Shown: positions 44,353-53,363 of the stretch, one piece after another
Numbering within the stretch: the first letter of the stretch is position 1
Layout: every line of letters starts with the position of its first letter
NCBI RefSeq assembly: GCF_018381315.1
Contig: NZ_JAGZSD010000005.1
Coordinates: 1 to 64,000 of the forward strand
Source of the DNA: Anaerostipes sp.
GTDB taxonomy: Bacteria; Bacillota; Clostridia; Lachnospirales; Lachnospiraceae
DNA length: 64,000 nucleotides
Reading direction: 5' to 3'
The notes under the pieces: model-generated
Databases searched by the model: none
Told to the model about the DNA's origin: nothing
What the model saw: the letters and a program-made list of their open reading frames with translations, nothing else
Translations under genes and position numbers: made by a program

Positions 44353-45558
44353 ATGGAAACAATCAAATGGGCAGTCAACGAGATGCCGAAAACCGATGAC
44401 CGCCATTTAAGCATCATGGCACTGGATGAAATCAAGAAAGCCAGAACTTTCCATGAAAGCTTCCCCCAGTACAGCAAAACACCGCTTGCCGGATTAAACT
44501 GCATGGCTGATTACCTGGGGCTTGGGGAAATCTACGTAAAGGATGAGTCCTATCGTTTTGGACTGAATGCTTTCAAAGTTCTTGGCGGATCTTTTTCCAT
44601 GGCCCGCTACATAGCAAAGGAGACCGGGAAGGATGTCAGGGACCTGCCTTACCATGTACTGGTCTCCGAGGACTTAAAAAAGGAATTCGGCCAGGCCACC
44701 TTTTTTACAGCCACCGACGGAAATCACGGACGGGGCGTCGCATGGGCAGCAAACAAGCTGGGTCAGAAAGCCGTGGTTTTTATGCCAAAAGGTTCTACAA
44801 AGACCCGTCTCCAGCACATTTTAGATGAGAATGCCGAGGCTACGATAGAAGAGGTCAACTACGATGAATGTGTCCGTATGGCTGCCGCCGCTGCTGCAAA
44901 GACACCGCACGGTGTGGTTGTACAGGATACTGCCTGGGACGGATATGAAGAGATTCCATCCTGGATCATGCAGGGCTACGGCACCATGGCTATGGAAGCT
45001 GACGAACAGCTTGCTGAAAATGGCTGTGGACGTCCTACCCATGTGTTTATTCAGGCTGGTGTAGGATCTCTGGCCGGTGCTGTGCAGGGTTACTTTGCCA
45101 ACCGCTATCCTGAGAATCCTCCGAAAGTTATCGTTGTGGAAGCGGAATCTGCCGCCTGCCTCTATAAAGGGGCAGTTAAAAAAGACGGCAGTATCCAGAT
45201 TGTTGACGGCGATATGCCTACGATTATGGCAGGCCTTGCCTGCGGAGAGCCGAATACTCTTTCCTGGGATATCTTAAAGAACCATGCAGATACCTTTACC
45301 GCATGCCCTGACTGGGTAGCCAGAAAAGGAATGCGCATGCTCTCTGCTCCGTTCAAAGGAGATCCCCAGGTTATCTCGGGAGAATCGGGCGCAGCTCCGT
45401 TTGGACTTTTGGCAAGCATCATGACCATGGAAGAATATAAAGATCTCCGTGAGCATTTAGGACTAGACCGTGACTCAAAGGTACTCCTCTTCTCAACGGA
45501 AGGAGATACCGACCCGGACCGCTACAAACAGATCGTCTGGGAAGGAAAAGACAAATAG
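44353..45558 (+). CDS. ygeX: Diaminopropionate ammonia-lyase
   Basis: A 401-residue PLP enzyme of fold type II. The PLP lysine lies in GLNAFKVLGGS (Lys 75). TDGNHGRG and QDTAWDGYEEIP supply the two catalytic aspartates known in E. coli YgeX. It converts 2,3-diaminopropionate to pyruvate and two ammonia. In this cluster diaminopropionate would arise from decarbamoylation of the opened purine ring. Start 16 bases after the regulator stop with AAGGAGG. Confidence 0.95.
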   Translation: METIKWAVNEMPKTDDRHLSIMALDEIKKARTFHESFPQYSKTPLAGLNCMADYLGLGEIYVKDESYRFGLNAFKVLGGSFSMARYIAKETGKDVRDLPYHVLVSEDLKKEFGQATFFTATDGNHGRGVAWAANKLGQKAVVFMPKGSTKTRLQHILDENAEATIEEVNYDECVRMAAAAAAKTPHGVVVQDTAWDGYEEIPSWIMQGYGTMAMEADEQLAENGCGRPTHVFIQAGVGSLAGAVQGYFANRYPENPPKVIVVEAESAACLYKGAVKKDGSIQIVDGDMPTIMAGLACGEPNTLSWDILKNHADTFTACPDWVARKGMRMLSAPFKGDPQVISGESGAAPFGLLASIMTMEEYKDLREHLGLDRDSKVLLFSTEGDTDPDRYKQIVWEGKDK

Positions 45559-45594
45559 AACCCTGAAATTTTACCGCATTAGGAGGATATTAGA

Positions 45595-46860
45595 ATGGAT
45601 TTTAACAAGATCAAAGAAGCCGCACAAAACTATGAAGCAGATATGACAAAGTTTTTGAGGGATATCGTTAAGTTTCCCGGTGAGAGCAGCGATGAGGAAG
45701 CTCATGTAAAGAGGATCGCAGAAGAAATGAACAAACTTGGATTTGACAAGGTGGAAATCGATCCTATGGGCAATGTTCTCGGATATATGGGAACCGGTGA
45801 AACACTCATCGGCTATGATGCCCATATCGACACCGTAGGCGTAGGAAATCTTGACAACTGGGAATTTGACCCTTATGAAGGTTTTGAATCTGATACAGAG
45901 ATTGGCGGCCGCGGTACTTCTGACCAGCTGGGCGGTATCGTTTCCGCTGTTTACGGTGCAAAAATCATGAAAGATTTAGGCATGTTGAACGATAAATATA
46001 CTGTATTGGTGACAGGAACTGTCCAGGAAGAAGACTGTGACGGCCTCTGCTGGCAGTACATCGTCAAAGAAGATAAAGTACGCCCGGAATTTGTCGTATC
46101 CACAGAACCTACAGACGGCGGAATCTACCGCGGACAGAGGGGCCGTATGGAAATCCGGATCGATGTTGACGGAGTTTCCTGCCATGGCTCTGCTCCGGAG
46201 CGCGGTGACAATGCGATCTACAAGATGGCTGATATTCTCCAGGATGTCCGTGCCCTCAACGAAAATGATGCAGAGGACGGAACCGAGATCAAAGGCCTCG
46301 TAAAGATGCTGGATGAAAAGTTCAATGACCAGTGGAAGGAAGCCCGTTTCTTAGGCCGCGGCACCGTGACAACCTCTGAAATCTTCTTCTCATCTCCGAG
46401 CCGCTGTGCTGTTGCGGATTCCTGCTCTGTCTCTCTGGACCGCCGGATGACTGCCGGTGAGACCTGGGAGAGCTGTCTGGACGAAATCCGTGCACTGCCG
46501 AATGTAAAAAAATACGGTGCCAGGGTTTCCATGTATGAGTATGCAAGGCCGTCCTGGAAAGGCCTCACCTATCCGACAGAATGCTACTTCCCTACATGGG
46601 TCATTCCTGAGGATCACGATGTGACAAAAGCCATGGCCGATGCTTATGAAGGTTTGTACGGGGAACCAAGAATCGATAAATGGACCTTCTCCACCAACGG
46701 AGTGTCCATCATGGGCCGCTTCGGTATCCCATGCATCGGTTTCGGACCCGGACATGAGGATCAGGCACATGCACCGAATGAAAAAACCTGGAAGGCAGAG
46801 CTTGTGACCTGCGCCGCTGTCTATGCAGCACTTCCGTCTGTTTACTGCGAAAAGAAATAA
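45595..46860 (+). CDS. ygeY: YgeY-family M20 metallohydrolase
   Basis: A 421-residue M20-type zinc amidohydrolase. Metal and catalytic residues appear in YDAHIDTVGVG, QEEDCDG and PGHEDQAHAPNE; a central dimerisation domain with DVDGVSCHGSAPERGDNAI separates the two catalytic halves. Annotated as a peptidase, but M20 enzymes also cleave carbamoyl and ureido groups, which fits removal of a ureido group from 2,3-diureidopropionate-type intermediates. Start after TTAGGAGG. Confidence 0.92.
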   Translation: MDFNKIKEAAQNYEADMTKFLRDIVKFPGESSDEEAHVKRIAEEMNKLGFDKVEIDPMGNVLGYMGTGETLIGYDAHIDTVGVGNLDNWEFDPYEGFESDTEIGGRGTSDQLGGIVSAVYGAKIMKDLGMLNDKYTVLVTGTVQEEDCDGLCWQYIVKEDKVRPEFVVSTEPTDGGIYRGQRGRMEIRIDVDGVSCHGSAPERGDNAIYKMADILQDVRALNENDAEDGTEIKGLVKMLDEKFNDQWKEARFLGRGTVTTSEIFFSSPSRCAVADSCSVSLDRRMTAGETWESCLDEIRALPNVKKYGARVSMYEYARPSWKGLTYPTECYFPTWVIPEDHDVTKAMADAYEGLYGEPRIDKWTFSTNGVSIMGRFGIPCIGFGPGHEDQAHAPNEKTWKAELVTCAAVYAALPSVYCEKK

Positions 46861-46916
46861 ATCTTTCTGCTGCCGCTCACTTTATTTATCAGTTTTATTT
46901 ATAGGAGGAATCTTTC

Positions 46917-48116
46917 ATGAAAATGAATTCATTACAGGACTACATTGACCGCTTAAACCAATTAAATTTCAAAGAAATGTATCAAAACGACTTTTTCCTT
47001 ACATGGGAAAAAACCGATGACGAACTGGAGGCCGTATGGCTGGTAGCTGATGCACTGCGCTTCATGCGTGAGCACAATATTTCCACAAAAGTATTTGAAA
47101 GCGGACTCGGAATCTCTTTATTCCGTGACAACTCTACCAGAACCCGCTTCTCCTTTGCCTCTGCCTGCAACCTGCTGGGCCTTGAAGTTCAGGATCTGGA
47201 CGAAGGCAAATCCCAGATTGCACATGGAGAAACTGTCAGGGAAACCGCCAACATGATCTCCTTTATGGCGGATGTTATCGGTATCCGCGATGACATGTAC
47301 ATCGGAAAAGGAAATGCCTACATGCATGAAGTTGCTGACTCCGTAGAACAGGGCAATCAGGACGGCATTCTGGAACAGCGTCCGACTCTTGTTAATCTGC
47401 AGTGCGATATCGATCATCCGACTCAGTGTATGGCAGATATGCTCCATATTATCCACGAATTCGGCGGTGTGGAAAACTTAAAGGGCAAGAAATTAGCTAT
47501 GTCCTGGGCATACTCTCCTTCCTACGGAAAACCTCTCTCCGTTCCCCAGGGAGTCATCGGGCTTATGACCAGAATGGGTATGGATGTCGTGCTGGCTCAC
47601 CCGGAAGGTTATGATGTAATGCCGGAAGTTGAAGAAGTTGCGAAAAAGAATGCAGAAAAATCCGGCGGAACCTTCACAAAGACAAACAGCATGGAAGAGG
47701 CATTTAAAGATGCTGATATCGTATATCCAAAGAGCTGGGCTCCGTTTGCCGCTATGGAAGAACGCACCGAGCTTTATGGAAACGGTGATTTTGACGGCAT
47801 TGACCGCCTGGAAAAAGAACTTCTTGCTCAAAATGCACAGCATAAAGACTGGGCATGTACAGAAGATTTGATGAAGACTACCAAAGACGGAAAAGCTCTT
47901 TATCTGCACTGTCTGCCGGCTGACATCACAGGCTTAAGCTGTGAAGAAGGCGAAGTGGATGAAAGCGTTTTTGACCGCTACCGCAATCCTCTTTATAAAG
48001 AAGCCAGCTACAAACCATATGTTATTGCAGCCATGATCTTCTTAAGCAAATTTGAAGACCCTCAGGCAATCCTTAAAAAGCTTGAAGAAAACAAAAAACC
48101 AAGAATTTTTGAATAA
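46917..48116 (+). CDS. ygeW: Knotted carbamoyltransferase YgeW
   Basis: A 399-residue member of the aspartate/ornithine transcarbamoylase superfamily. The carbamoyl phosphate loop is NSTRTRFSF; HPTQCMAD and HCLPAD are conserved, and the family knot region is present. The amino-group acceptor of YgeW is not the common aspartate or ornithine. Given carbamate kinase next to it, it likely runs backwards: phosphorolysis of a ureido compound to carbamoyl phosphate. Start after AGGAGG. Confidence 0.93.
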   Translation: MKMNSLQDYIDRLNQLNFKEMYQNDFFLTWEKTDDELEAVWLVADALRFMREHNISTKVFESGLGISLFRDNSTRTRFSFASACNLLGLEVQDLDEGKSQIAHGETVRETANMISFMADVIGIRDDMYIGKGNAYMHEVADSVEQGNQDGILEQRPTLVNLQCDIDHPTQCMADMLHIIHEFGGVENLKGKKLAMSWAYSPSYGKPLSVPQGVIGLMTRMGMDVVLAHPEGYDVMPEVEEVAKKNAEKSGGTFTKTNSMEEAFKDADIVYPKSWAPFAAMEERTELYGNGDFDGIDRLEKELLAQNAQHKDWACTEDLMKTTKDGKALYLHCLPADITGLSCEEGEVDESVFDRYRNPLYKEASYKPYVIAAMIFLSKFEDPQAILKKLEENKKPRIFE

Positions 48117-48139
48117 TCAGAACAAATCAATCCTAGTTT

Positions 48140-48181
48140 ACCGCCACTTACATTCCGAAGACTGTGTATGTTCGTGGCGGT
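48140..48181 (+). promoter_or_regulatory. Inverted repeat between ygeW and carbamate kinase gene
   Basis: Perfect 8-bp arms ACCGCCAC (48140-48147) and GTGGCGGT (48174-48181) around a 26-base loop, followed by TTCTATTTTC. It lies in the 89-base gap inside an otherwise tight operon. It could be a weak terminator, a processing site or an RNA stability element. Confidence 0.5.
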
Positions 48182-48205
48182 TTCTATTTTCAGGAGGTAA
48201 TCTGC

Positions 48206-49150
48206 ATGTATACAAGAAAAAGAATCGTCATCGCCCTGGGAGGCAATGCCCTGGGAGATACACTGCCGGAACAAATGCTGGCAGTAAAATCCACATCCAA
48301 AGCCATCTGTGATCTTATTGAGGACGGGCACGAGGTTGTCATTGTCCACGGCAACGGCCCTCAGGTGGGAATGATCAACAATGCCATGAGTGCCCTGAGC
48401 CGGGAGGATGAAAACCAGCCTAACACTCCCCTCTCCGTCTGTGTGGCCATGAGCCAGGGATATATCGGCTATGATCTTCAGAATGCCATCCGGGAAGAGT
48501 TAAGAAAACGCGGCTTCCTCCGCACTCCTGTGGTAACGATCATCACACAGGTCCGTGTGGATGAAAAAGATCCCGCGTTTGAAAATCCCTCCAAACCGAT
48601 TGGACGCTTCCTTTCAAAAGAAGATGCAGATTTCCAGGCAAAAGAATACGGACATATCATGAAGGAAGACTCCGGCCGGGGCTACCGCCGGGTGGTGGCA
48701 TCCCCGAAACCAAAAGAAATCGTAGAATTGGGCGCTATTAAAAATTTAGTAGATTCCGGACGGGTCGTCATCACCTGCGGCGGCGGCGGAATCCCTGTAA
48801 CCTTAAAGGGAGATCATCTGTCCGGTGCCAGCGCGGTCATTGACAAGGATTTTGCCAGTGCTCTGCTTGCAAAGGAACTGGACGCTGACGTACTGATTAT
48901 CCTCACAGCTGTAGAAAAAGTGGCGATCAATTTTGGAAAAGAAAATGAACAATGGCTGTCCGATCTGACCATCGAGGAGGCAGAACGCTATATTAAAGAA
49001 GGGCATTTCGCCCCCGGGTCTATGCTTCCGAAAGTCCAGGCTGCTATTGACTTTGCCGGTTCTAAAAAAGGCCGGACTTCTATGATCACCCTTCTGGAGA
49101 AGGCAAAAGACGGCATCATGGGAAAGACAGGCACCCGGATCCATAAATAA
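48206..49150 (+). CDS. arcC: Carbamate kinase
   Basis: A 314-residue amino-acid-kinase-fold enzyme. Motifs are IALGGNALG, VHGNGPQVG, the PTPLSVC-like NTPLSVCVAMSQGYIGY segment and CGGGGIPV. It makes ATP, CO2 and ammonia from carbamoyl phosphate and ADP. As the last gene behind ygeW it would harvest energy from carbamoyl groups released during purine breakdown. E. coli has the equivalent gene yqeA in its homologous region. Start at 48206, 8 bases after AGGAGG. Confidence 0.94.
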   Translation: MYTRKRIVIALGGNALGDTLPEQMLAVKSTSKAICDLIEDGHEVVIVHGNGPQVGMINNAMSALSREDENQPNTPLSVCVAMSQGYIGYDLQNAIREELRKRGFLRTPVVTIITQVRVDEKDPAFENPSKPIGRFLSKEDADFQAKEYGHIMKEDSGRGYRRVVASPKPKEIVELGAIKNLVDSGRVVITCGGGGIPVTLKGDHLSGASAVIDKDFASALLAKELDADVLIILTAVEKVAINFGKENEQWLSDLTIEEAERYIKEGHFAPGSMLPKVQAAIDFAGSKKGRTSMITLLEKAKDGIMGKTGTRIHK

Positions 49151-49178
49151 TAAAGAAATTGATGATGACTCTAAAAAG

Positions 49179-49220
49179 TATACCCACAGGGCACACTGTA
49201 TTTTATGCCCTGTGGGTATA
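49179..49220. terminator. Terminator hairpin between carbamate kinase and GDPD genes
   Basis: Perfect 15-bp arms TATACCCACAGGGCA and TGCCCTGTGGGTATA. On the minus strand it is followed by CTTTTTAG, so it best serves the GDPD gene; the plus side has no T run but the stem may still end the rightward purine operon. Confidence 0.75.
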
Positions 49221-49234
49221 ACATTTGTCTGGAA

Positions 49235-51073
49235 CTAGGGATTTGATTTCACAGGATGCGGTGCTGGTTTGCCTTGTTCTCTATTTTTCCCCAGCAGCTT
49301 TTCAGCCAGACTGTTTACCAGATAACTTCTGTCCCCTTCCTCCAGCATATAGTTCGTATAGTATACATTGTCCGTTACAATACCATCTACCTGGATACGT
49401 CTCATTCGCTGCACGGATGTCTCTTTATTTACAGTCCATGCATAAACTTTCTTTCCATAAAGCTTTGCCCGTGCAATCAGCTCTGTATTCACAAAAGTCT
49501 CCTCCACACTGATCATATCTGCTGCCTTCAGTTTTTCCATATCTCCGTATGCAATGGCAGCAATGTATACCGTTGGTATTTTGGGATCCAGCTTCTTAAC
49601 CTTCTGAAGAATCCTGTAATCCATAGATGCTATGCTGCACTGCTTCTCAAATCCATATCTATGGATCAATTCCACTGTTTTCTCCTCCAGCTTCTTTTCA
49701 TGTCCGCTGCTTTTTAATTCAATCATCAGATTGATCTGCCCGTCTGCTGCTTTTATCATCTCCCCAAGAGCAGGAACTCTCTCATTCCGGTAACCTACAT
49801 TAAAGAAACTTCCCATGTCAAAAGTTTTCGCCTCTTTTAATGTCACATCCCACACATTCTTTTTTACTCCTGCTGTCCTCTGAAAATTTGTGTCATGCAT
49901 GACAACCAGTTCTCCGTCTTTTGTCTGCTGTACATCAATCTCCGCACTGTCGGCACCGCTTTTGACTGCCTCACGGATCGCTGCTATTGTGTTCTCCGGT
50001 GCAAACTTCGCTCCTGCTCTGTGGGCAACAACCTGGATCTTTCTTTCACCAGGAGTTTCGTAGCTATACGGCATGGTCATTTCAACATAAAAGACAGCTA
50101 TGACAATAACTGCGGCACACTCAATAAGAACAAAAAGCTTTTTGCCTGCATTCCGCCTATATTTCTTTATAGATATCTTAAATCCCTTATTCCGGTAATA
50201 GATCACCGCGATGGCACCAAATAACAATACCGGCCTTAACAATGCGGATATAAAGCTCAGTGCCCGGCTTAAATTATGATAATGGTACCAAAAGGCATAA
50301 AAGGTGCCTCCAGGCTCCGCTGTAAACCTGACGGCGAGCATCATCCCGGCCAGAACTCCTATATAAACCAGTGATGCTGTTACCCCAACAACAAATAGGA
50401 TGCACAGCACAGAAAGAATGCTTTTTATTTTCCTTCCTTTGATCATCTCTGCACTCTTTTGGCATGACGCTCTGAATGTAAGCCTGTTCAATACAAATTC
50501 ATGGATACAGAAGATCCATCGGCAGAACAGTACGATCAGTATGAAAACAATCCCTCCGTATAATAGGCTTAATACTAAATTCTCCTGAATGAATTCCATA
50601 ATAAATCCCGGTATCTTAAAGGAACCAACAGGACCGGACATAACACTGATTCCCATGACCGGCATTGCCAGAATCAGCAGCAGGAATATCCATAGGTTCT
50701 TGGGCAGAAACAGTGTTCCTGCCTTTTTTGCACTCATCAGGAACAGCCCGCGTACGCTGAGTTTTTCTCCTTTTATGCCCCTATCACAATACATGACAAT
50801 AGCTGCCACTTCCATAAAGGAAAAATATATGACAGCAGCAAATGACAGCACCAGTATCCCCAGTGAAAACGGATTTGACAGAAGCTGAAACAAACTCTGA
50901 TTCGTCAAATATTCAATACCGGCCTTCTCCATCGCATATTCAATCCCATTCTGACTCAGCGAAATCACTGCGAGAAATCCCATTCTATAAATCACTTCAA
51001 AAGACAGAAGGACCGGCCAATTCCAAGTTAGCAGTTTCCATAAATCTATAATTAGACTCTTGATTCTTTTCAT
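49235..51073 (-). CDS. Membrane glycerophosphodiester phosphodiesterase
   Basis: A 612-residue protein: an N-terminal region of about eight helices (residues 10-345) and a C-terminal GDPD domain (about 355-600). Catalytic features are VVAHRAG, PENTIAAI, SAEIDVQQTKDGELVVMHD and MIELK. The domain cleaves glycerophosphodiesters, possibly lipoteichoic acid or phospholipid head groups, at the outer membrane face. Start at 51073 after AAAGGCGGG. Single-gene unit. Confidence 0.9.
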   Translation of the reverse strand: MKRIKSLIIDLWKLLTWNWPVLLSFEVIYRMGFLAVISLSQNGIEYAMEKAGIEYLTNQSLFQLLSNPFSLGILVLSFAAVIYFSFMEVAAIVMYCDRGIKGEKLSVRGLFLMSAKKAGTLFLPKNLWIFLLLILAMPVMGISVMSGPVGSFKIPGFIMEFIQENLVLSLLYGGIVFILIVLFCRWIFCIHEFVLNRLTFRASCQKSAEMIKGRKIKSILSVLCILFVVGVTASLVYIGVLAGMMLAVRFTAEPGGTFYAFWYHYHNLSRALSFISALLRPVLLFGAIAVIYYRNKGFKISIKKYRRNAGKKLFVLIECAAVIVIAVFYVEMTMPYSYETPGERKIQVVAHRAGAKFAPENTIAAIREAVKSGADSAEIDVQQTKDGELVVMHDTNFQRTAGVKKNVWDVTLKEAKTFDMGSFFNVGYRNERVPALGEMIKAADGQINLMIELKSSGHEKKLEEKTVELIHRYGFEKQCSIASMDYRILQKVKKLDPKIPTVYIAAIAYGDMEKLKAADMISVEETFVNTELIARAKLYGKKVYAWTVNKETSVQRMRRIQVDGIVTDNVYYTNYMLEEGDRSYLVNSLAEKLLGKNREQGKPAPHPVKSNP

Positions 51074-51150
51074 TAATACCCGCCTTTCTGAACTCCTTCT
51101 AAAAGTATCTTTTCCTAATTTTAAGAAAACTAATCCCTGCAGCAAAACGA

Positions 51151-51187
51151 AACGGACAAGTCCCCCGGCATGAGGGACTTGTCTGTT
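51151..51187 (-). terminator. Terminator after the MerR gene
   Basis: Stem GACAAGTCCC with GGGACTTGTC, extended by three more pairs, 9-base loop, then GTTTCGTTTT on the minus strand. Confidence 0.8.
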
Positions 51188-51216
51188 TTATAAACCGAAT
51201 GATTTCCTTACGTTTT

Positions 51217-52038
51217 TTACATCTTTTTCTTTACCGGGTAGCATACTTCTGTGACAAGATCTTCCGGGCTCTCTGCGTCATGCGGACTCACGTGATAAAT
51301 ACAGAAAGACTCTCCGTCAAAATCATATCCGTTCTCACAGATCCACTCTGCAACTGCCTTATTTACTCTTGTGATCTGATCATAGCTTCCATTGTACGTA
51401 GCAGATGCAATCTGCATGGCATCCACATTCTTAAATTTTACATTTTCCGTATCCTCATAGGTTCCGTTTACTGAAACCTGGATCTCCACGTCCACATCAC
51501 TTTCTTTAAAGCCCTTGTCATGAAACACAGCAAGCCCGTAAGCAGGAGCTGCCGGCTTCACATTCTGTCCTGCAATCTCTTTGTTCAGAATCTCCCACAA
51601 CATGCCCTCACAGTCATATGCAGGGATCACCTGTCTCACACTTGCCACATATCTCTCCGGCATTGTCTTTAATACTACATTATAATCCATAAAATTACCA
51701 TCCTTTCTCAGCCATTGAATCGTATTGTCAAGAAGCCTGATTCTTTCTTCCGTTTCCAGGGCCTGGCAGAGCAGCTCTTCCCGTTTGATCATCAGGAATT
51801 GTTCCATCGCTTTCTCATCTTCATATTTTGTAAGGATTTCACCTATGACAGAAAGACCGAATCCCATAGCCCTGAGCGCCTGGATAGTGTCCGCCTCCGG
51901 AAGCTGGGATTCGCTGTAGTACCTGTAGCCTGTACTGTCATCGACGGACTCCGGTACGAGCAGCCCAATCTTGTCATAATGGCGCAGCATACGGATGCTG
52001 ACTCTTGACAGTTTTGAAAAATCTCCGATTCTTAACAT
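51217..52038 (-). CDS. MerR-family regulator with GyrI-like effector domain
   Basis: A 273-residue protein. Residues 1-70 are the MerR winged helix (MLRIGDFSKLSRVSIRMLRHYDKIGLL), residues about 75-115 a dimer coiled coil, and residues 120-273 an AraC-effector/GyrI-like ligand domain (TYNGSYDQI, then the FCIYHVSPHD segment). This resembles BltR/BmrR-type multidrug sensors. No transporter is adjacent, so the target is not clear. Confidence 0.88.
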   Translation of the reverse strand: MLRIGDFSKLSRVSIRMLRHYDKIGLLVPESVDDSTGYRYYSESQLPEADTIQALRAMGFGLSVIGEILTKYEDEKAMEQFLMIKREELLCQALETEERIRLLDNTIQWLRKDGNFMDYNVVLKTMPERYVASVRQVIPAYDCEGMLWEILNKEIAGQNVKPAAPAYGLAVFHDKGFKESDVDVEIQVSVNGTYEDTENVKFKNVDAMQIASATYNGSYDQITRVNKAVAEWICENGYDFDGESFCIYHVSPHDAESPEDLVTEVCYPVKKKM

Positions 52039-52224
52039 TATTTACACCTCTCACATATGTGTTTTTTTCTGAGCTCATCTTTAATATAAACTATAGCACA
52101 GTGTCAGAGTCAAGAAACATTTTTACTCTACAGAGCATTTGCTGAAATTTCCTATAAAATAAGAAAGAATCCCACAAGCGGGATTCTCCGCCTGCAGGAA
52201 TTCCTCATTCCTTTGTTTTTAATA

Positions 52225-52581
52225 TTATTCGCTGAAAATCTGGATTCTGCTTCCTTTTTTCAGTACCGGTGTCTCTGCCTTTTCCACACAGATGCTCCCC
52301 GGAAGACTGCTGCCCTCTTGAAATAAAATAGTAACATGCCCCAATGTACCCAGGTTATCTTCAACCATGTCTCCAACCTCTGTAACTGCATATTCTGTTC
52401 CGTCGATGGTCAATTTCCCAGCACTCTTAATATCTCCATGTATACTGTTCTTTTCAATATAATAGCAGTAATCTTTTAATGTAACTAAGGCTTTATCTGC
52501 AAATGTCACCAGCATTCCCTTTTCTGCAAATGCTTTCACTTCTGTTCCCATATCAATTACTGTCGTTTCATATAATATCAT
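52225..52581 (-). CDS. PTS glucitol/sorbitol-type IIA component (orphan)
   Basis: A 118-residue protein similar to SrlB/GutA EIIA: a conserved VTEVGDMVEDNLGTLGHVTILF core and a C-terminal KKGSRIQIF. A histidine at about residue 48 (SIHGDI) is in the region of the phosphorylated His of SrlB. No IIB or IIC gene accompanies it, so it may serve a distant glucitol PTS or act as a regulatory phosphoprotein. Family assignment by motif only. Confidence 0.75.
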   Translation of the reverse strand: MILYETTVIDMGTEVKAFAEKGMLVTFADKALVTLKDYCYYIEKNSIHGDIKSAGKLTIDGTEYAVTEVGDMVEDNLGTLGHVTILFQEGSSLPGSICVEKAETPVLKKGSRIQIFSE

Positions 52582-52707
52582 AATATCTTCCTTTCCAGCG
52601 GTGTTATCGAAGGTTTTGTGGAGTTATTTTATATCCTGCAGCAGAGAAAATCAACAATAAATTATATTTATTAATGCAATTAAATAATTTATTTATAAAA
52701 TACAAAA

Positions 52708-52736
52708 AACGGTTAAGTTCAATGAACTTAACCGTT
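52708..52736 (-). terminator. Terminator of the tRNA-Leu gene
   Basis: Near-perfect palindrome with 14-bp arms (AAACGGTTAAGTTC and its complement), then TTTTTTGTATTTTAT on the minus strand, 9 bases beyond the tRNA 3' end. Confidence 0.85.
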
Positions 52737-52744
52737 TCCTATAA

Positions 52745-52828
52745 TGCAGAAGAAGAGACTCGAACTCTCACGGGAGTAATCCCACTGCCGCCTGAAGACA
52801 GCGCGTCTGCCAGTTCCGCCACTTCTGC
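52745..52828 (-). tRNA. tRNA-Leu (anticodon CAG)
   Basis: An 84-base class II tRNA. Acceptor arms GCAGAAG and CTTCTGC pair fully. The anticodon stem CTGTC/GGCAG encloses loop TTCAGGC, giving anticodon CAG (reads CUG). A long variable arm and the TTCGAGT T-loop confirm tRNA-Leu. CCA is not encoded. A near-consensus -10 TATTAT lies upstream. Confidence 0.95.
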
Positions 52829-52960
52829 ATGTCTCAAGCATGATTAATAATACACGATCCCAAAGAAAATATCCAGTCTTTTTTTCATTTTTATTGTACT
52901 TTTTTACATACATGCTCAAAACAGTAGATTATATGAGGTATTTTGCCGGAAATGCTATAC

Positions 52961-53290
52961 TTATGACAGCATTCCCTGGTCCTGCAGCCACTTTTCAATC
53001 TGCCCCTTTGACTGTGCAGCTACCAGAGGTTCTCCCGCCTGTCCGTCTTTAAAAAGGATCATGGTAGGGATTGTCATCACCTGAAACCTTTCTGCCAGTT
53101 CCATCTGTTCATCAATATTAATCTTCCCAATCTGTACTGCATCTTCATTCTCTTCTCCCAGCTTGTCTAATGCAGGTGAAATTCTTCTGCAGTACCCGCA
53201 CCATGGGGCCCAAAAATCTACAAGAACCGGTTTTTTTGATTCTGCAACCTCGGATTGAAAATTTTCATTTGTTATATTTATAATACTCAT
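52961..53290 (-). CDS. trxA: Thioredoxin
   Basis: A 109-residue thioredoxin with active site WCGYC in VDFWAPWCGYC, the cis-Pro loop TIPTMILFKDG and normal family length. The usual active site is WCGPC; the Gly-Tyr variant may alter redox potential. Start at 53290 after GGAGGACAC. A dyad TGTAACT-N5-AGTTACA (53345-53363) in its upstream region is a possible operator. Confidence 0.92.
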   Translation of the reverse strand: MSIINITNENFQSEVAESKKPVLVDFWAPWCGYCRRISPALDKLGEENEDAVQIGKINIDEQMELAERFQVMTIPTMILFKDGQAGEPLVAAQSKGQIEKWLQDQGMLS

Positions 53291-53344
53291 AATGTGTCCT
53301 CCATTTCTTTTGTAAACTGAAACAACTTTTGTTACATTTCTTAT

Positions 53345-53363
53345 TGTAACTATATCAGTTACA
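53345..53363. promoter_or_regulatory. Dyad upstream of thioredoxin
   Basis: TGTAACT and AGTTACA arms are separated by 5 bases; a further half site GTTACA lies at 53331-53336. The arrangement looks like a regulator binding site, but no regulator gene is adjacent. Confidence 0.45.
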
